Below the pieces are notes generated by a model that did no database searches, was not told where the DNA came from, and saw only the letters and a program-made list of their open reading frames with translations. The position numbers and the translations under genes are program-made. A DNA stretch of 64,000 bases, taken from assembly GCF_036327755.1 (NCBI RefSeq), contig NZ_CP109596.1:7812001-7876000 (forward strand). The letters run 5' to 3'. This document shows positions 37,433 to 45,857 of the stretch, piece after piece (positions within the stretch are counted from its first letter, which is position 1; each line of letters starts with the position of its first letter). The stretch is from Nocardia sp. NBC_01503 (GTDB lineage Bacteria > Actinomycetota > Actinomycetes > Mycobacteriales > Mycobacteriaceae).

Positions 37433-38662
37433 CTAGCCGCGGGGGCGGCGGGCATGCAGGGTGTCGAGGTGCGTGCGCGCGAGGTACTTGCCACCTTGTC
37501 CGTCTCGGATGCTCAGGACGTCGTCGAGGATGACGAAGCCGTAACCGACCACGACCAGAATGGCGAGCTGAGCCCACGCCACCCAGACGACGCCGATCGG
37601 CGCGGTCGCCAGCACCGCCACCGCGGCGACGAGCCGCAGCCAGGGCCGCGCCAGTCCGAGCACCCAGCGGAAGCAGACCTGCCCGAAGAAGTACAGCGCC
37701 ACACCCCCGGAGAGTGCCAGCGCCGCAGCGGTACTCGCCGGTTCGTTGCCGTGCGCGATGGTCATGCTGATGCCCGCGGCGGCGAGGATGATTCCGACCA
37801 GCAGCGCGTAGAAGGCGTAGTCGTAGGCCGCGACCGAGGCGCGGGTCCGCTCTGCGGTGGGCAGCGATTCCAGGACGTGTTCGCCGCGTTCGTCGTCGAT
37901 GCCGAAGAAGGCCCACCACAGCACGTAGACCAGGGTGAGTCCGAGCGCGACGGTGGCGACCAGCGGGACCGTGATGTCCTGTCCGGCGAGCCCGGTGCCG
38001 ATGGCCACCACTGATTCGCCCAGCGCGACAATGATGACCAGGCCGTGTCGTTCGACGAAGTGACTGACCCGCACCACGAATCCGCCGCCGTGGATGATGT
38101 ACGGCGAGACGATCTGCACGCCGAAGGCCAAGGCCCACAGCAGATATCGCGGCCAGCCGTGAATAAGTCCGCCCGCCAGTACGAGGCCCGCCGAGACGGC
38201 GTTGAACGGGGCGATCCGCAGAATCGCGGAGGCGCCGGCGGAGCCGGAGGTGGCGAACATGGCCGCGTGTACCGCCACGATCAGGAGGTAGGCGAGGCCG
38301 AAGGCCAGGCCCGAACCTCCGAAGGCTCCGGGAATGGCCAGGGCGAGGACGAAGAATCCGAACATGCCGACCAGCAGCCAGGTTCGGCGGTTGGAGCTGT
38401 TCGGTGCGACCTCATTGGTGAGCCAGACATATCCGGCGTACATCCACCAGATGACGCCGAACATGAGCGCCACCTGCGCGAGCGCCTCCCACCCGGGGTG
38501 ATGGGTGAAGGCATGGGTCAACTGGGTGATGGTGAAGACGAAGACGAGGTCGAAGAAGAGTTCCAGGGTGGAGGCGCGTACCTGGCCGCCCTCGGTAGCG
38601 TCCTCGGCGGCATTGGGATAGTCGCTGGTCACGCCGGAGAGCGTAAAGGTTCGGCGCGCCAT
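37433..38662 (-). CDS. LtrA (low temperature requirement A) family membrane protein
   Basis: The 409-residue protein has about 12 transmembrane helices and the LtrA signature near the N-terminus: STLELFFDLVFVFTITQLTH, FGVIWWMYAGYVWLTNE and later YIIHGGGFVVRVSHFVERHGLVIIVALGESVVAIG. The family name comes from a Listeria cold-growth locus; its biochemical function is unknown. It stands between the epimerase and, divergently, the multicopper oxidase gene, with no evident link to either. Confidence 0.9.
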   Translation of the reverse strand: MARRTFTLSGVTSDYPNAAEDATEGGQVRASTLELFFDLVFVFTITQLTHAFTHHPGWEALAQVALMFGVIWWMYAGYVWLTNEVAPNSSNRRTWLLVGMFGFFVLALAIPGAFGGSGLAFGLAYLLIVAVHAAMFATSGSAGASAILRIAPFNAVSAGLVLAGGLIHGWPRYLLWALAFGVQIVSPYIIHGGGFVVRVSHFVERHGLVIIVALGESVVAIGTGLAGQDITVPLVATVALGLTLVYVLWWAFFGIDDERGEHVLESLPTAERTRASVAAYDYAFYALLVGIILAAAGISMTIAHGNEPASTAAALALSGGVALYFFGQVCFRWVLGLARPWLRLVAAVAVLATAPIGVVWVAWAQLAILVVVGYGFVILDDVLSIRDGQGGKYLARTHLDTLHARRPRG

Positions 38663-38782
38663 TCACCATTCCGACCAGCCGGTATATCGGAACTTCTTCG
38701 GGGTCACCTCGGGGTCGATTCGGTTGCGAGATGGGTGCGCTACCCGATGTGCCGCGCGGCCCGGACTTCCTACCGTCGACCC

Positions 38783-40306
38783 ATGGCGGTTCCCAGGTCG
38801 CGGATGCGGCGAATTCTCTTGATTCTCGGTGGGATTCTTCTCACGGTAGCGCTGGTGGTGGGCGGCGGTATGACATGGATCTACACCACTGCCGACGTAT
38901 CGACGGTGGGCAAGGTCGAATTCCGGCAGGAGTTGAGCGTGCCACCCCTGGCCGACTCGACCGTGGAGGCGGACGGGACGCGGGTGTTCCAGCTCGATAT
39001 GCGCTCGGGGACAAAGGAATTCCGTCCCGGCCAGGTCACCGACACCTGGGGGTTCAATGGGGACTACCTCGGACCCACCCTGCGCGCGCGACGCGGCGAG
39101 CAGGTACGCGTGCAGGTGCGCAATGGGCTGCCGGACGCCTCGACGGTGCACTGGCACGGTATGCATCTACCCGCCGCCATGGATGGCGGACCGCATCAGA
39201 TGGTGCGGCCCGGAGATATCTGGACCCCGGAGTGGCGGGTCGATCAGGCGGCGGCGACGCTCTGGTATCACCCACATCCGCACGGGGCCACCGAATCTCA
39301 TGTGCGGCGCGGGCTGGCGGGCATGTTCATCCTCGATGACGAGACCGGGCCCACTCCGGAGCTGCCGCACACCTACGGCGTTGACGATGTGCCGGTCATC
39401 GTGCAGGACGTGAAATTCAAGGGCGCGCAATTCGACACCGGCCGTGGAATATTCGCCGATATCGGGGTACTCGGGGACCGCACCATGGTGAACGGCGTGC
39501 TCGCGCCGTACCGGAACGTCGGTGACGAGTTGGTGCGGTTACGGCTGCTCAATGCCTCCACCGCACGGATTTACAACTTCGGGTTCTCCGATGATCGGCG
39601 GTTCACACTGGTCGGCACCGACGGCGGATTGCTGGCACAGCCGGAAAGCCTGGGAAATATTCAGCTTTCACCGGGTGAGCGCGCGGAGATCGTGGTGCGA
39701 TTCCAACCCGGTGAGCGGGTGACCCTGCGCAGCGATCGCGTGGATGCCGGACTGGACTTCTTCGGACAGCGGTTCAGCGGTGGCGACGACCGGTTCGATG
39801 TACTGGAATTGCGTGCGGCACAGACGCTTCGGGCCTCCCCCACACTGCCCGCTACCCTGCCCGCGGCGGCACTGCCCAAGGCGACGGATTCGGTGCGACA
39901 GCGCGACTTCACGCTGACGTTCGGTCAGATCAACAATCGGCCGATGGCCATGGATCGTATCGATGCCACCATCACGCGCGGCAGCACCGAGACCTGGACG
40001 GTGCGCAATGCCGACGGTATGCCGCACAACTTCCATGTGCACGATGTGCAATTCGCGGTGGTCGAGGTGGATGGTCACGCACCACCGCCCGCACTGCGCG
40101 GAGCGAAGGACACCGTCTTCCTGCCACCGAACGGGACGGTGCGGCTGGCGCTGCGGTTCGACGGGCCCGCCGATCCGAATACGCCGTACATGTTCCACTG
40201 CCACCTGCTGTGGCACGAGGACCTCGGGATGATGGGCCAGTTCGTGGTGGTCGAGCCCGGTCAGCAGGCCGGGCAGCCGCCCGCACACCAGCACTCGGGG
40301 CACTGA
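38783..40306 (+). CDS. Multicopper oxidase (laccase/CueO-like), membrane-anchored
   Basis: The 507-residue protein has an N-terminal hydrophobic anchor or signal (about 9-32, ILLILGGILLTVALVVGGGM) and three cupredoxin domains. All four copper motifs are present: TVHWHGMHLP, LWYHPHPHGATE, MPHNFHVHDVQF and MFHCHLLWHEDLGMMGQF, the last with the type 1 Cys, His and Met. The order matches CueO/bilirubin-oxidase-like enzymes. It likely oxidises Cu(I) or phenolic substrates outside the membrane. The C-terminus is His-rich (HQHSGH). The ATG at 38783 is preferred. A terminator follows. Confidence 0.9.
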   Translation: MAVPRSRMRRILLILGGILLTVALVVGGGMTWIYTTADVSTVGKVEFRQELSVPPLADSTVEADGTRVFQLDMRSGTKEFRPGQVTDTWGFNGDYLGPTLRARRGEQVRVQVRNGLPDASTVHWHGMHLPAAMDGGPHQMVRPGDIWTPEWRVDQAAATLWYHPHPHGATESHVRRGLAGMFILDDETGPTPELPHTYGVDDVPVIVQDVKFKGAQFDTGRGIFADIGVLGDRTMVNGVLAPYRNVGDELVRLRLLNASTARIYNFGFSDDRRFTLVGTDGGLLAQPESLGNIQLSPGERAEIVVRFQPGERVTLRSDRVDAGLDFFGQRFSGGDDRFDVLELRAAQTLRASPTLPATLPAAALPKATDSVRQRDFTLTFGQINNRPMAMDRIDATITRGSTETWTVRNADGMPHNFHVHDVQFAVVEVDGHAPPPALRGAKDTVFLPPNGTVRLALRFDGPADPNTPYMFHCHLLWHEDLGMMGQFVVVEPGQQAGQPPAHQHSGH

Positions 40307-40320
40307 AGCCCACCCCTCGA

Positions 40321-40353
40321 GCGTGTCGCCGCGACCCGCGGCGACACGCTTTT
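40321..40353 (+). terminator. Rho-independent terminator after the multicopper oxidase gene
   Basis: A perfect 13-bp stem, GCGTGTCGCCGCG (40321-40333) and CGCGGCGACACGC (40337-40349), with a 3-base loop and TTTT, lies 14 bp after the stop codon. Confidence 0.9.
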
Positions 40354-40403
40354 GGCATTCGACACACGCCGGGGTCTTGCGCGAACGGCCCGGCCGGGCG
40401 CAC

Positions 40404-40439
40404 AATTCATCACGTAGTGAATTCAACACTCGATGAATT
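40404..40439. promoter_or_regulatory. Two overlapping 20-bp operator-like palindromes before the ABC/TetR operon
   Basis: Palindrome 1 (40404-40423) and palindrome 2 (40420-40439) both have AATTCA and TGAATT arms separated by 8 bp; they share 4 bp. Their centres are 16 bp apart. They end 12 bp before the GTG start of the ABC ATPase gene, whose operon ends with a TetR-type repressor gene. A repressor bound here would cover the promoter. The AT-rich arms stand out in this high-GC sequence. Confidence 0.8.
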
Positions 40440-40451
40440 GAGGGTGACCCA

Positions 40452-41183
40452 GTGACGGCACCGAGCCCATCGCCCGCCATAGCGATCGAACACCTGCGGG
40501 TGGATCGCGGCGGACGACAAGTCCTGCAAGATATTTCGCTGACCGTGCCGAAAGGCAGCATTACCGGGCTACTCGGGCCGTCCGGCTGCGGTAAGACCAC
40601 GCTCATGCGCACCATGGTGGGGACGCAGATCATTGCCGCGGGCAGCGTGCGAGTACTCGGCGACGAGGCCGGGTCCCCCGCGCTGCGGCGCCGGGTCGGG
40701 TATGTGACCCAGGCGCCGAGCATCTACGACGATCTGACCGTCACCGACAATGTCTCGTACTTCGGTGCGCTGTACGGCTGTTCGGCCGGTGATGTCGAAT
40801 CCGCCATTGCCGCTGTCGGATTGAGCGGACACGCCGGGAATCGAGGCAGTCAGCTCTCCGGCGGGCAGCGCACCCGGGTCTCACTGGCCTGCGCGCTGGT
40901 CGCCGATCCCGAACTGCTGGTGCTGGACGAGCCGACCGTGGGCCTGGATCCCGTACTGCGCGCGGATCTTTGGGAACAGTTCGACGCTCTCGCGAAGCAG
41001 GGCCGCACCCTGATCGTCTCCAGCCACGTCATGGATGAGGCCGAGCACTGCGATCAACTGCTGCTCATGCGCGAGGGGCTGCTGCTCGCCCAGCTCAGCC
41101 CCGCCGAATTGCGCGCCGACACCGGCGAATCCAGCCTCGAGAATGCCTTCCTGGCGCTCATCCGAATGGGAGAACAGTCGTGA
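40452..41183 (+). CDS. ABC transporter ATP-binding protein (DrrA/ABC-2 type)
   Basis: The 243-residue ATPase has Walker A GLLGPSGCGKTTLMR, Q-loop GYVTQAPSIYDDLTV, signature QLSGGQRTRVSLACAL, Walker B LLVLDEPTVGLDPVL and the H-loop VSSHVMDEAEHC. It belongs to the exporter class that works with an ABC-2 permease. The GTG at 40452 has GAGGGTGA upstream. Its end overlaps the permease start by 4 nt. Expression is probably controlled by the TetR repressor encoded two genes downstream through the palindromes at 40404-40439. Confidence 0.93.
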   Translation: MTAPSPSPAIAIEHLRVDRGGRQVLQDISLTVPKGSITGLLGPSGCGKTTLMRTMVGTQIIAAGSVRVLGDEAGSPALRRRVGYVTQAPSIYDDLTVTDNVSYFGALYGCSAGDVESAIAAVGLSGHAGNRGSQLSGGQRTRVSLACALVADPELLVLDEPTVGLDPVLRADLWEQFDALAKQGRTLIVSSHVMDEAEHCDQLLLMREGLLLAQLSPAELRADTGESSLENAFLALIRMGEQS

Positions 41184-41968
41184 CCGCCACCCTCGCGCGC
41201 CCGGCCGGACCGAAGCCGCTGCGCTGCTATGCCGCCACCACCGTGCGCATTCTGCGCCAGTTGCGCGCGGACCGCCGCACCGTCGCCATGATTCTGCTGG
41301 TGCCCGCCCTGCTCATGACACTGCTGTACTTCGTGTACAAGAACTATCCGACGATGCCGGGTGCGCCGCGGCTCTTCGATCGGGTCGGGATCACCATGCT
41401 CGGGGTGCTGCCATTCGTGGTCATGTTCCTGATCACCGCCATCGCCATGCAGCGCGAACGGGTTTCGGGCACCCTCGAACGGCTCATGACCACACCGCTG
41501 TCGAAAATCGACCTGCTCGGCGGGTACGGCACCGCGTTCTCCGTCGCGGCCGCGGCGCAGGCCGTGATCGCCTGCGTGGTGGCGTTCTGGCTACTCGGCC
41601 TGAACGCGGCGGGCAGTCCGCTGCTGGTGGTGTTGATCGCCGTGGTCGATGCCGTACTCGGCGTGGCCCTGGGCCTGCTGGCCAGCGCCTTCGCCCGCAC
41701 CGAGTTCCAGGCCGTACAGTTCATGCCCGTGATCGTGCTGCCCCAGTTCTTCCTCTGCGGACTGCTGGTTCCGCGTGGCCAGCTGCCCGGCTGGCTCGAG
41801 GCCATCAGCAATGTGCTGCCGCTCAGCTATGCGGTGGACGCCCTGCAGCAGGTGTCCACGCACACCGGGGTCACCGGCCTGATGTGGCGGGATCTGGCGG
41901 TGGTGGCCGGATTCGCCTGTATCGCACTGGGATTGGGCGCGGCGACGCTACGGCGGCGTACCGCGTGA
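41180..41968 (+). CDS. ABC-2 type transporter permease
   Basis: The 262-residue permease has six predicted helices (MILLVPALLMTLLYFVY; ITMLGVLPFVVMFLITAIAM; AAAAQAVIACVVAFWLLGL; LLVVLIAVVDAVLGVALGLLAS; FMPVIVLPQFFLCGLLVP; DLAVVAGFACIALGLGAATL) and the ABC-2 coupling region RERVSGTLERLMTTPLSKID. It pairs with the preceding ATPase to export a drug or lipid. Both ends overlap neighbours by 4 nt (GTGA), so the three genes form one tightly coupled operon. Confidence 0.92.
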   Translation: MTATLARPAGPKPLRCYAATTVRILRQLRADRRTVAMILLVPALLMTLLYFVYKNYPTMPGAPRLFDRVGITMLGVLPFVVMFLITAIAMQRERVSGTLERLMTTPLSKIDLLGGYGTAFSVAAAAQAVIACVVAFWLLGLNAAGSPLLVVLIAVVDAVLGVALGLLASAFARTEFQAVQFMPVIVLPQFFLCGLLVPRGQLPGWLEAISNVLPLSYAVDALQQVSTHTGVTGLMWRDLAVVAGFACIALGLGAATLRRRTA

Positions 41969-42564
41969 GTGTCGGCAATCCCCGGAGCGGCCGGCGACCC
42001 GGCCGCTCCGGCACCCGCGAAGCGATCCTGGACGCCGCCCGCGAGCGCTTCGCCGAGGCGGGTTTCGACCGCGCCTCCATCCGCTCCATCGCCACCGCGG
42101 CGAGCGTGGATCCCGCACTGGTGCACCACTATTTCGGCACCAAACAGGAGTTGTTCACCGCCGCACTGGAACTCCCGATCGATCCGGAGGTGGTGCTGAC
42201 GCAGGTGGCCGCCGCCCCCTTGGAAGAGTTGGGCGAGACGATAGTTCGTGCCGTGGTCACGGTCTGGGACTCCCCCGTCGGTACCCCCGCGGTAGCGGCG
42301 TTCCGCTCCCTACTCACCAATGCGGACCCGGCCCTGGCCCGCAGCTTTCTCCTCGAGATAGTCCTGAAAGACGTTCGCGCCCGCGTGGATTCACCCCCCG
42401 GCACCGGCGATAAACGCTCGGTCCTGGCCGCCTCTCAACTGGCGGGCCTCCTGGTGACCCGCAAACTCCTGCACCTCGAACCCATCGCCTCGATGCCCGT
42501 CGATGAGCTGGCGAAAGCCGTCGGCCCGAATATCCAGCACTACCTCACCGGCGATATCGGCTGA
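41965..42564 (+). CDS. TetR-family transcriptional repressor
   Basis: The 199-residue regulator has an N-terminal helix-turn-helix (TREAILDAARERFAEAGFDRASIRSIATAASVDPALVHHYFGTKQEL, about 17-63) and a helical ligand domain with the TetR_C pattern (LEELGETIVRAVVTVWDSP, AAFRSLLTNADPALARSFL, LAASQLAGLLVTRKLLHLEPIASM). Its GTG start overlaps the permease stop by 4 nt, so it is the last gene of the exporter operon and probably its autorepressor. The likely binding site is the palindrome pair at 40404-40439. Inducer is unknown. Confidence 0.9.
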   Translation: MSVGNPRSGRRPGRSGTREAILDAARERFAEAGFDRASIRSIATAASVDPALVHHYFGTKQELFTAALELPIDPEVVLTQVAAAPLEELGETIVRAVVTVWDSPVGTPAVAAFRSLLTNADPALARSFLLEIVLKDVRARVDSPPGTGDKRSVLAASQLAGLLVTRKLLHLEPIASMPVDELAKAVGPNIQHYLTGDIG

Positions 42565-42612
42565 CCCGGACCCGCGGGGCCGGGAGCGCTCCCGTGACGG
42601 CTGTCGCCGATC

Positions 42613-42834
42613 TCAGACCTGGGTGAGGAAGGTGGTGTGCTCCGTGTCGGTGACGGGGCGGGCTTCGTCGGCCAACAGGACCGGGATGCCGTTGTCGATG
42701 GGGTAGGCGATGCGGAGGCGGGAGTTGTACAGGACCGGGTCGCCGGTCTCGGTGTGGACCAGTTGCAGCGGGCCCTTGTCCTGCGGGCAGGCGAGCAGGG
42801 TCAGCAGGGTGGGGTCCAGGATTTCCTCCGACAT
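42613..42834 (-). CDS. Trm112-family protein
   Basis: The 73-residue protein has the Trm112/UPF0434 pattern: ILDPTLLTLLACPQDKGPLQL, LYNSRLRIAYPIDNGIPVLLADEARPV. In yeast and archaea Trm112 activates several methyltransferases; the bacterial role is open. Only one cysteine remains, so the zinc site of eukaryotic homologues is absent. The ATG at 42834 is the conserved start. It follows the GtrA gene by 10 bp on the same strand and is likely in its operon. Confidence 0.88.
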   Translation of the reverse strand: MSEEILDPTLLTLLACPQDKGPLQLVHTETGDPVLYNSRLRIAYPIDNGIPVLLADEARPVTDTEHTTFLTQV

Positions 42835-42844
42835 GGTCGACAAC

Positions 42845-43378
42845 CTACCGGTCCGTCGGAGCGGGGTGGGAATCGGTTCGGCGGAAGGAGATGTGGCGGT
42901 GGCCGAAGAAGCTGGCAACCGCCACCAAACCCATCACCACCACGGCGGCGGGCTTGGCGGGGGCGTGCAGGATCGAGACGGCGAATTGCAGTAGGGCCAT
43001 ATTCAGGACCATGCCGACCGAGTTGACGCCAACGAAGGCCACGAAGTCGCGCAGGAGGTGGCCGCGGACCCGGAAGACCAGGGTGCGGTGCAGGGCGAAG
43101 GCGATGAAGACGCTCACCGTGTACGCCAGGGCCACCGAGAGGGCGGCGGCCACATCCTCGGAGACCATGCCGTTCAGGACGGTCAGCCACACGATGGTCA
43201 GGACCATGCCCAGCAGCGTGTTGAAGCCGCCCACGAGTGCGAAGGCGATCTCCTGCCGCCGCACCAGTCGAAGTAACGGGCCCGGCGTTTCGGGTTGCGC
43301 CACAGCCGGATCCGCGGCGGCGGCAACCGTCTCGGCCGCCACCGCGTCATTCGAGGGCATGGACTGCTCGGTGGTCAC
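42845..43378 (-). CDS. GtrA-family membrane protein (lipid-linked sugar flippase-like)
   Basis: After a 40-residue Ala/Pro/Glu-rich cytoplasmic tail, the protein has four transmembrane helices (IAFALVGGFNTLLGMVLTIVWLTVL; DVAAALSVALAYTVSVFIAFALHRTLVF; FVAFVGVNSVGMVLNMALLQFAV; AAVVVMGLVAVASFFGHRHISF). The helix-2 end HRTLVFR and final GHRHISFR are typical of GtrA. GtrA proteins are thought to flip polyprenyl-phosphate sugars for external GT-C transferases. Its GTG start overlaps the stop of the YfhO-family gene (GTGA), so the two are made together. Confidence 0.9.
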   Translation of the reverse strand: MTTEQSMPSNDAVAAETVAAAADPAVAQPETPGPLLRLVRRQEIAFALVGGFNTLLGMVLTIVWLTVLNGMVSEDVAAALSVALAYTVSVFIAFALHRTLVFRVRGHLLRDFVAFVGVNSVGMVLNMALLQFAVSILHAPAKPAAVVVMGLVAVASFFGHRHISFRRTDSHPAPTDR

Positions 43379-45675
43379 GAAACCGATTCCACCAGTTCGC
43401 GTTTCGGATCGGGATGCACGGGGGTGACATCGTCGCCGCCCTCGCCGCCGTCATCACCGCGACGGCGCGAGCGCAGGTAGAGCCACTGCAGGACACCGAC
43501 TCCGATGACTCCGGCCGCGGCGGAGCCGATGCCGATCTTCCAGCCCGGCGGACGCCAGCTGACCTCGAGTTCGGCGTTCTTGGTCCCCGCGGGGATATTC
43601 ACCGCGACAAAGGATTTCGCGACGGTGGTGAACGGGATGGTCTTACCGTTCAGCGTGACGCGGTAACCGGGCCAGCCCAGGCGGGCGAAGGTGACACGAC
43701 CGCCGGCCTCGGACGAGACGCGCACCACGCTGCCGGTGCCGGATTCGGAGACCGAGGTGGCCTCGACACCGGTGGCGTCGCCGACGCGGCCGTTGACCGT
43801 GGAGATCGGGCCGTTGTCGCGCTCGAGCACCCAGATGTACTTCTCATGTCCGGGCACGTCGACGAAGTGCCAGCCGTCCGGCGCGGGCTGTGTCCCGGCG
43901 TCGGGGAACATGGCCTTCTGCAAGACGATTCGGTCGATCAGCATGAGATCGGCGAGAACGCGTCCGGTGGTCGGTTCGGGGGTGAACATGCGCCGGTACG
44001 CGTCGGGGCAGGTGCTGCCGTCCCAGCGCATGCAGAGCATTTCGCCGAAGTAGAAGTGCCCGTTGGGCGTATAGCCGTTCACGTAGTCGAGCTCGAGATC
44101 CTTGGCGTAGTTGCCCCACACCAGCGAGCCGTACGCACCGTCGAGACTCTTGTCCGCGGGTTGCAGCAGGCCGCGATCACCGAGCTGAAGTGTGGTGCCG
44201 CTGTTGAACTTCGGGAACGCGGCCTTGGCCTCCTCGCGATTCGCGGGCAGGTTCCACGACATGGGTGTTGGCTGCACACCGCGCACCTGGAAGTACGTGA
44301 TCGGGAACATGGCGATGATGGTCAGCGCGACCGCCGCCGCGGTGCCCCGGGTGCGGCCCAGCCACACCACGCCCGCCACCAGCAGCCCCACCACCACCGC
44401 GGAGAGCACATGCCAGAGCACCCGATGCGGATCGGCGGAGAAGGTGCGCACCCACAGCAGCAGTATCAGCACGCCCGCGGCGATACCGCGGTTACGCCAA
44501 TCGCGCACCGTGCCGAAGCGACCGAGCAGCACGCACACCAGCACCAGCAATCCCAGCGCCAGCATGGGCAGCACGCGCGCGGGCCAGCGCAGCGGGCCGA
44601 TGGTGCCGGGCCCGGCGGTCCACATGAGCATCACCATCGCGAAGATCGCGATGGAGACCAGCTCCTTCCAATACGCCTTGGCCGCACGCCAGTCGATGAA
44701 CGCCAGCGCCGGAATCAGGAACCAGGCGATATAGACCATGGGCAGCGGCTGGATATACCCCCACCAGGAGTTGAACGCGGGCAGCGTGCTCGGCAGGCTG
44801 GCGTTCAGCGACTCGGACCACGGGACCGTGAGGAACTGGTCGTTATTGATCTGCGAGGTGCCGCGCCAGCTCACCTTGGCCGAGAGCATGCTCGGCAGGA
44901 AGGTGATCAGACCCGCCCCACCCGCGCAGGCGGCGGCCGCGGTCAGCCGGGTCAGCGGCGCCCAGGCGGCGCGCCCGCGCCACACCAGTTCACCCACCGC
45001 GACCGCGACCAGCATGATGGCGGCCTCGACCGCCGGGAATACGTACTGCACCGAAATGGCCAGGTACAGGTAGACGAAGACCGGGATCGGCCCGCCCTTA
45101 CCGCGGGCGTAGCGCACCGAGCAGGCCCAGGCGTGGATCATCCACGCGGTACCGCTCATGGCGGTGAACCAGCTGGCCTCGTCGAAGAAGAGGAAGAAGC
45201 CGGTGAACGGGAAGGCCACACCCGCGACCGCCGCCCACTGCGCGCGACTGCCGTAGGCCAGGCAGACGCGGTACACGCCGAGTCCGGCGATGATCGCGAA
45301 GACGAGTTTGACGATGGTGGCGTACACCGCCAGGTTCGGCACCGAGGGCGCGATCAGATCGATCAGCAGCTGCGGCGGGTTGAACAGTCCCGCTTCCTCA
45401 TTGGTGTAATTGCCCGACATCCACTGCTGCGGAATCAGGAACGGGAATTGGCCGTCACGGAAGGCGCGCCCGAAGAACACCCATAGACCGGTGTACTGGG
45501 ATTCGCTGTCGTCGGTATAGAAGTGGCGGGCATTGGCCAGCAGGACCGCGATATAGCCGAGGGTCACACCGATCGCGGTGACGACTCCCCAGCGGTACAC
45601 CTCGCGCTTGTCCGAGCTGTCCGATGGCCCGGTTCCGGCGGTCTCCGCCACCGTCGAAAATGCACTTTCCACCAC
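43375..45675 (-). CDS. YfhO-family large membrane protein (GT-C-like)
   Basis: The 766-residue protein has about 12-13 transmembrane helices followed by an external domain and a last helix near the C-terminus. Early loop DDSESQYTGLWVFFGRAF holds the acidic pair expected of a GT-C catalytic site, and SGNYTNEEAGLFNPPQLLIDLIAP follows. Later external parts include DLELDYVNGYTPNGHFYFGE and a beta-rich region (GGRVTFARLGWPGYRVTLNGK). YfhO of Bacillus glycosylates lipoteichoic acid. This one probably transfers a lipid-linked sugar to an envelope polymer. It overlaps GtrA by 4 nt and is divergent from the GT2 gene. Confidence 0.85.
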   Translation of the reverse strand: MVESAFSTVAETAGTGPSDSSDKREVYRWGVVTAIGVTLGYIAVLLANARHFYTDDSESQYTGLWVFFGRAFRDGQFPFLIPQQWMSGNYTNEEAGLFNPPQLLIDLIAPSVPNLAVYATIVKLVFAIIAGLGVYRVCLAYGSRAQWAAVAGVAFPFTGFFLFFDEASWFTAMSGTAWMIHAWACSVRYARGKGGPIPVFVYLYLAISVQYVFPAVEAAIMLVAVAVGELVWRGRAAWAPLTRLTAAAACAGGAGLITFLPSMLSAKVSWRGTSQINNDQFLTVPWSESLNASLPSTLPAFNSWWGYIQPLPMVYIAWFLIPALAFIDWRAAKAYWKELVSIAIFAMVMLMWTAGPGTIGPLRWPARVLPMLALGLLVLVCVLLGRFGTVRDWRNRGIAAGVLILLLWVRTFSADPHRVLWHVLSAVVVGLLVAGVVWLGRTRGTAAAVALTIIAMFPITYFQVRGVQPTPMSWNLPANREEAKAAFPKFNSGTTLQLGDRGLLQPADKSLDGAYGSLVWGNYAKDLELDYVNGYTPNGHFYFGEMLCMRWDGSTCPDAYRRMFTPEPTTGRVLADLMLIDRIVLQKAMFPDAGTQPAPDGWHFVDVPGHEKYIWVLERDNGPISTVNGRVGDATGVEATSVSESGTGSVVRVSSEAGGRVTFARLGWPGYRVTLNGKTIPFTTVAKSFVAVNIPAGTKNAELEVSWRPPGWKIGIGSAAAGVIGVGVLQWLYLRSRRRGDDGGEGGDDVTPVHPDPKRELVESVS

Positions 45676-45857
45676 GAGTTCCAGACCCTACAGGGCGTCG
45701 CGCTCAGCGGCATCAAGCTGTGTGACAAGAATGATGGGGTGATGATCTCGCACCCCGGAAGCCGCCACCTGCACCGTGTTAGAGTTCAGCGCGGTTCGGG
45801 CTCTGTCATTCGCCGTGGAGTACCGGCACGCACCGTCATCGAAAGTCGATCCAGCTG

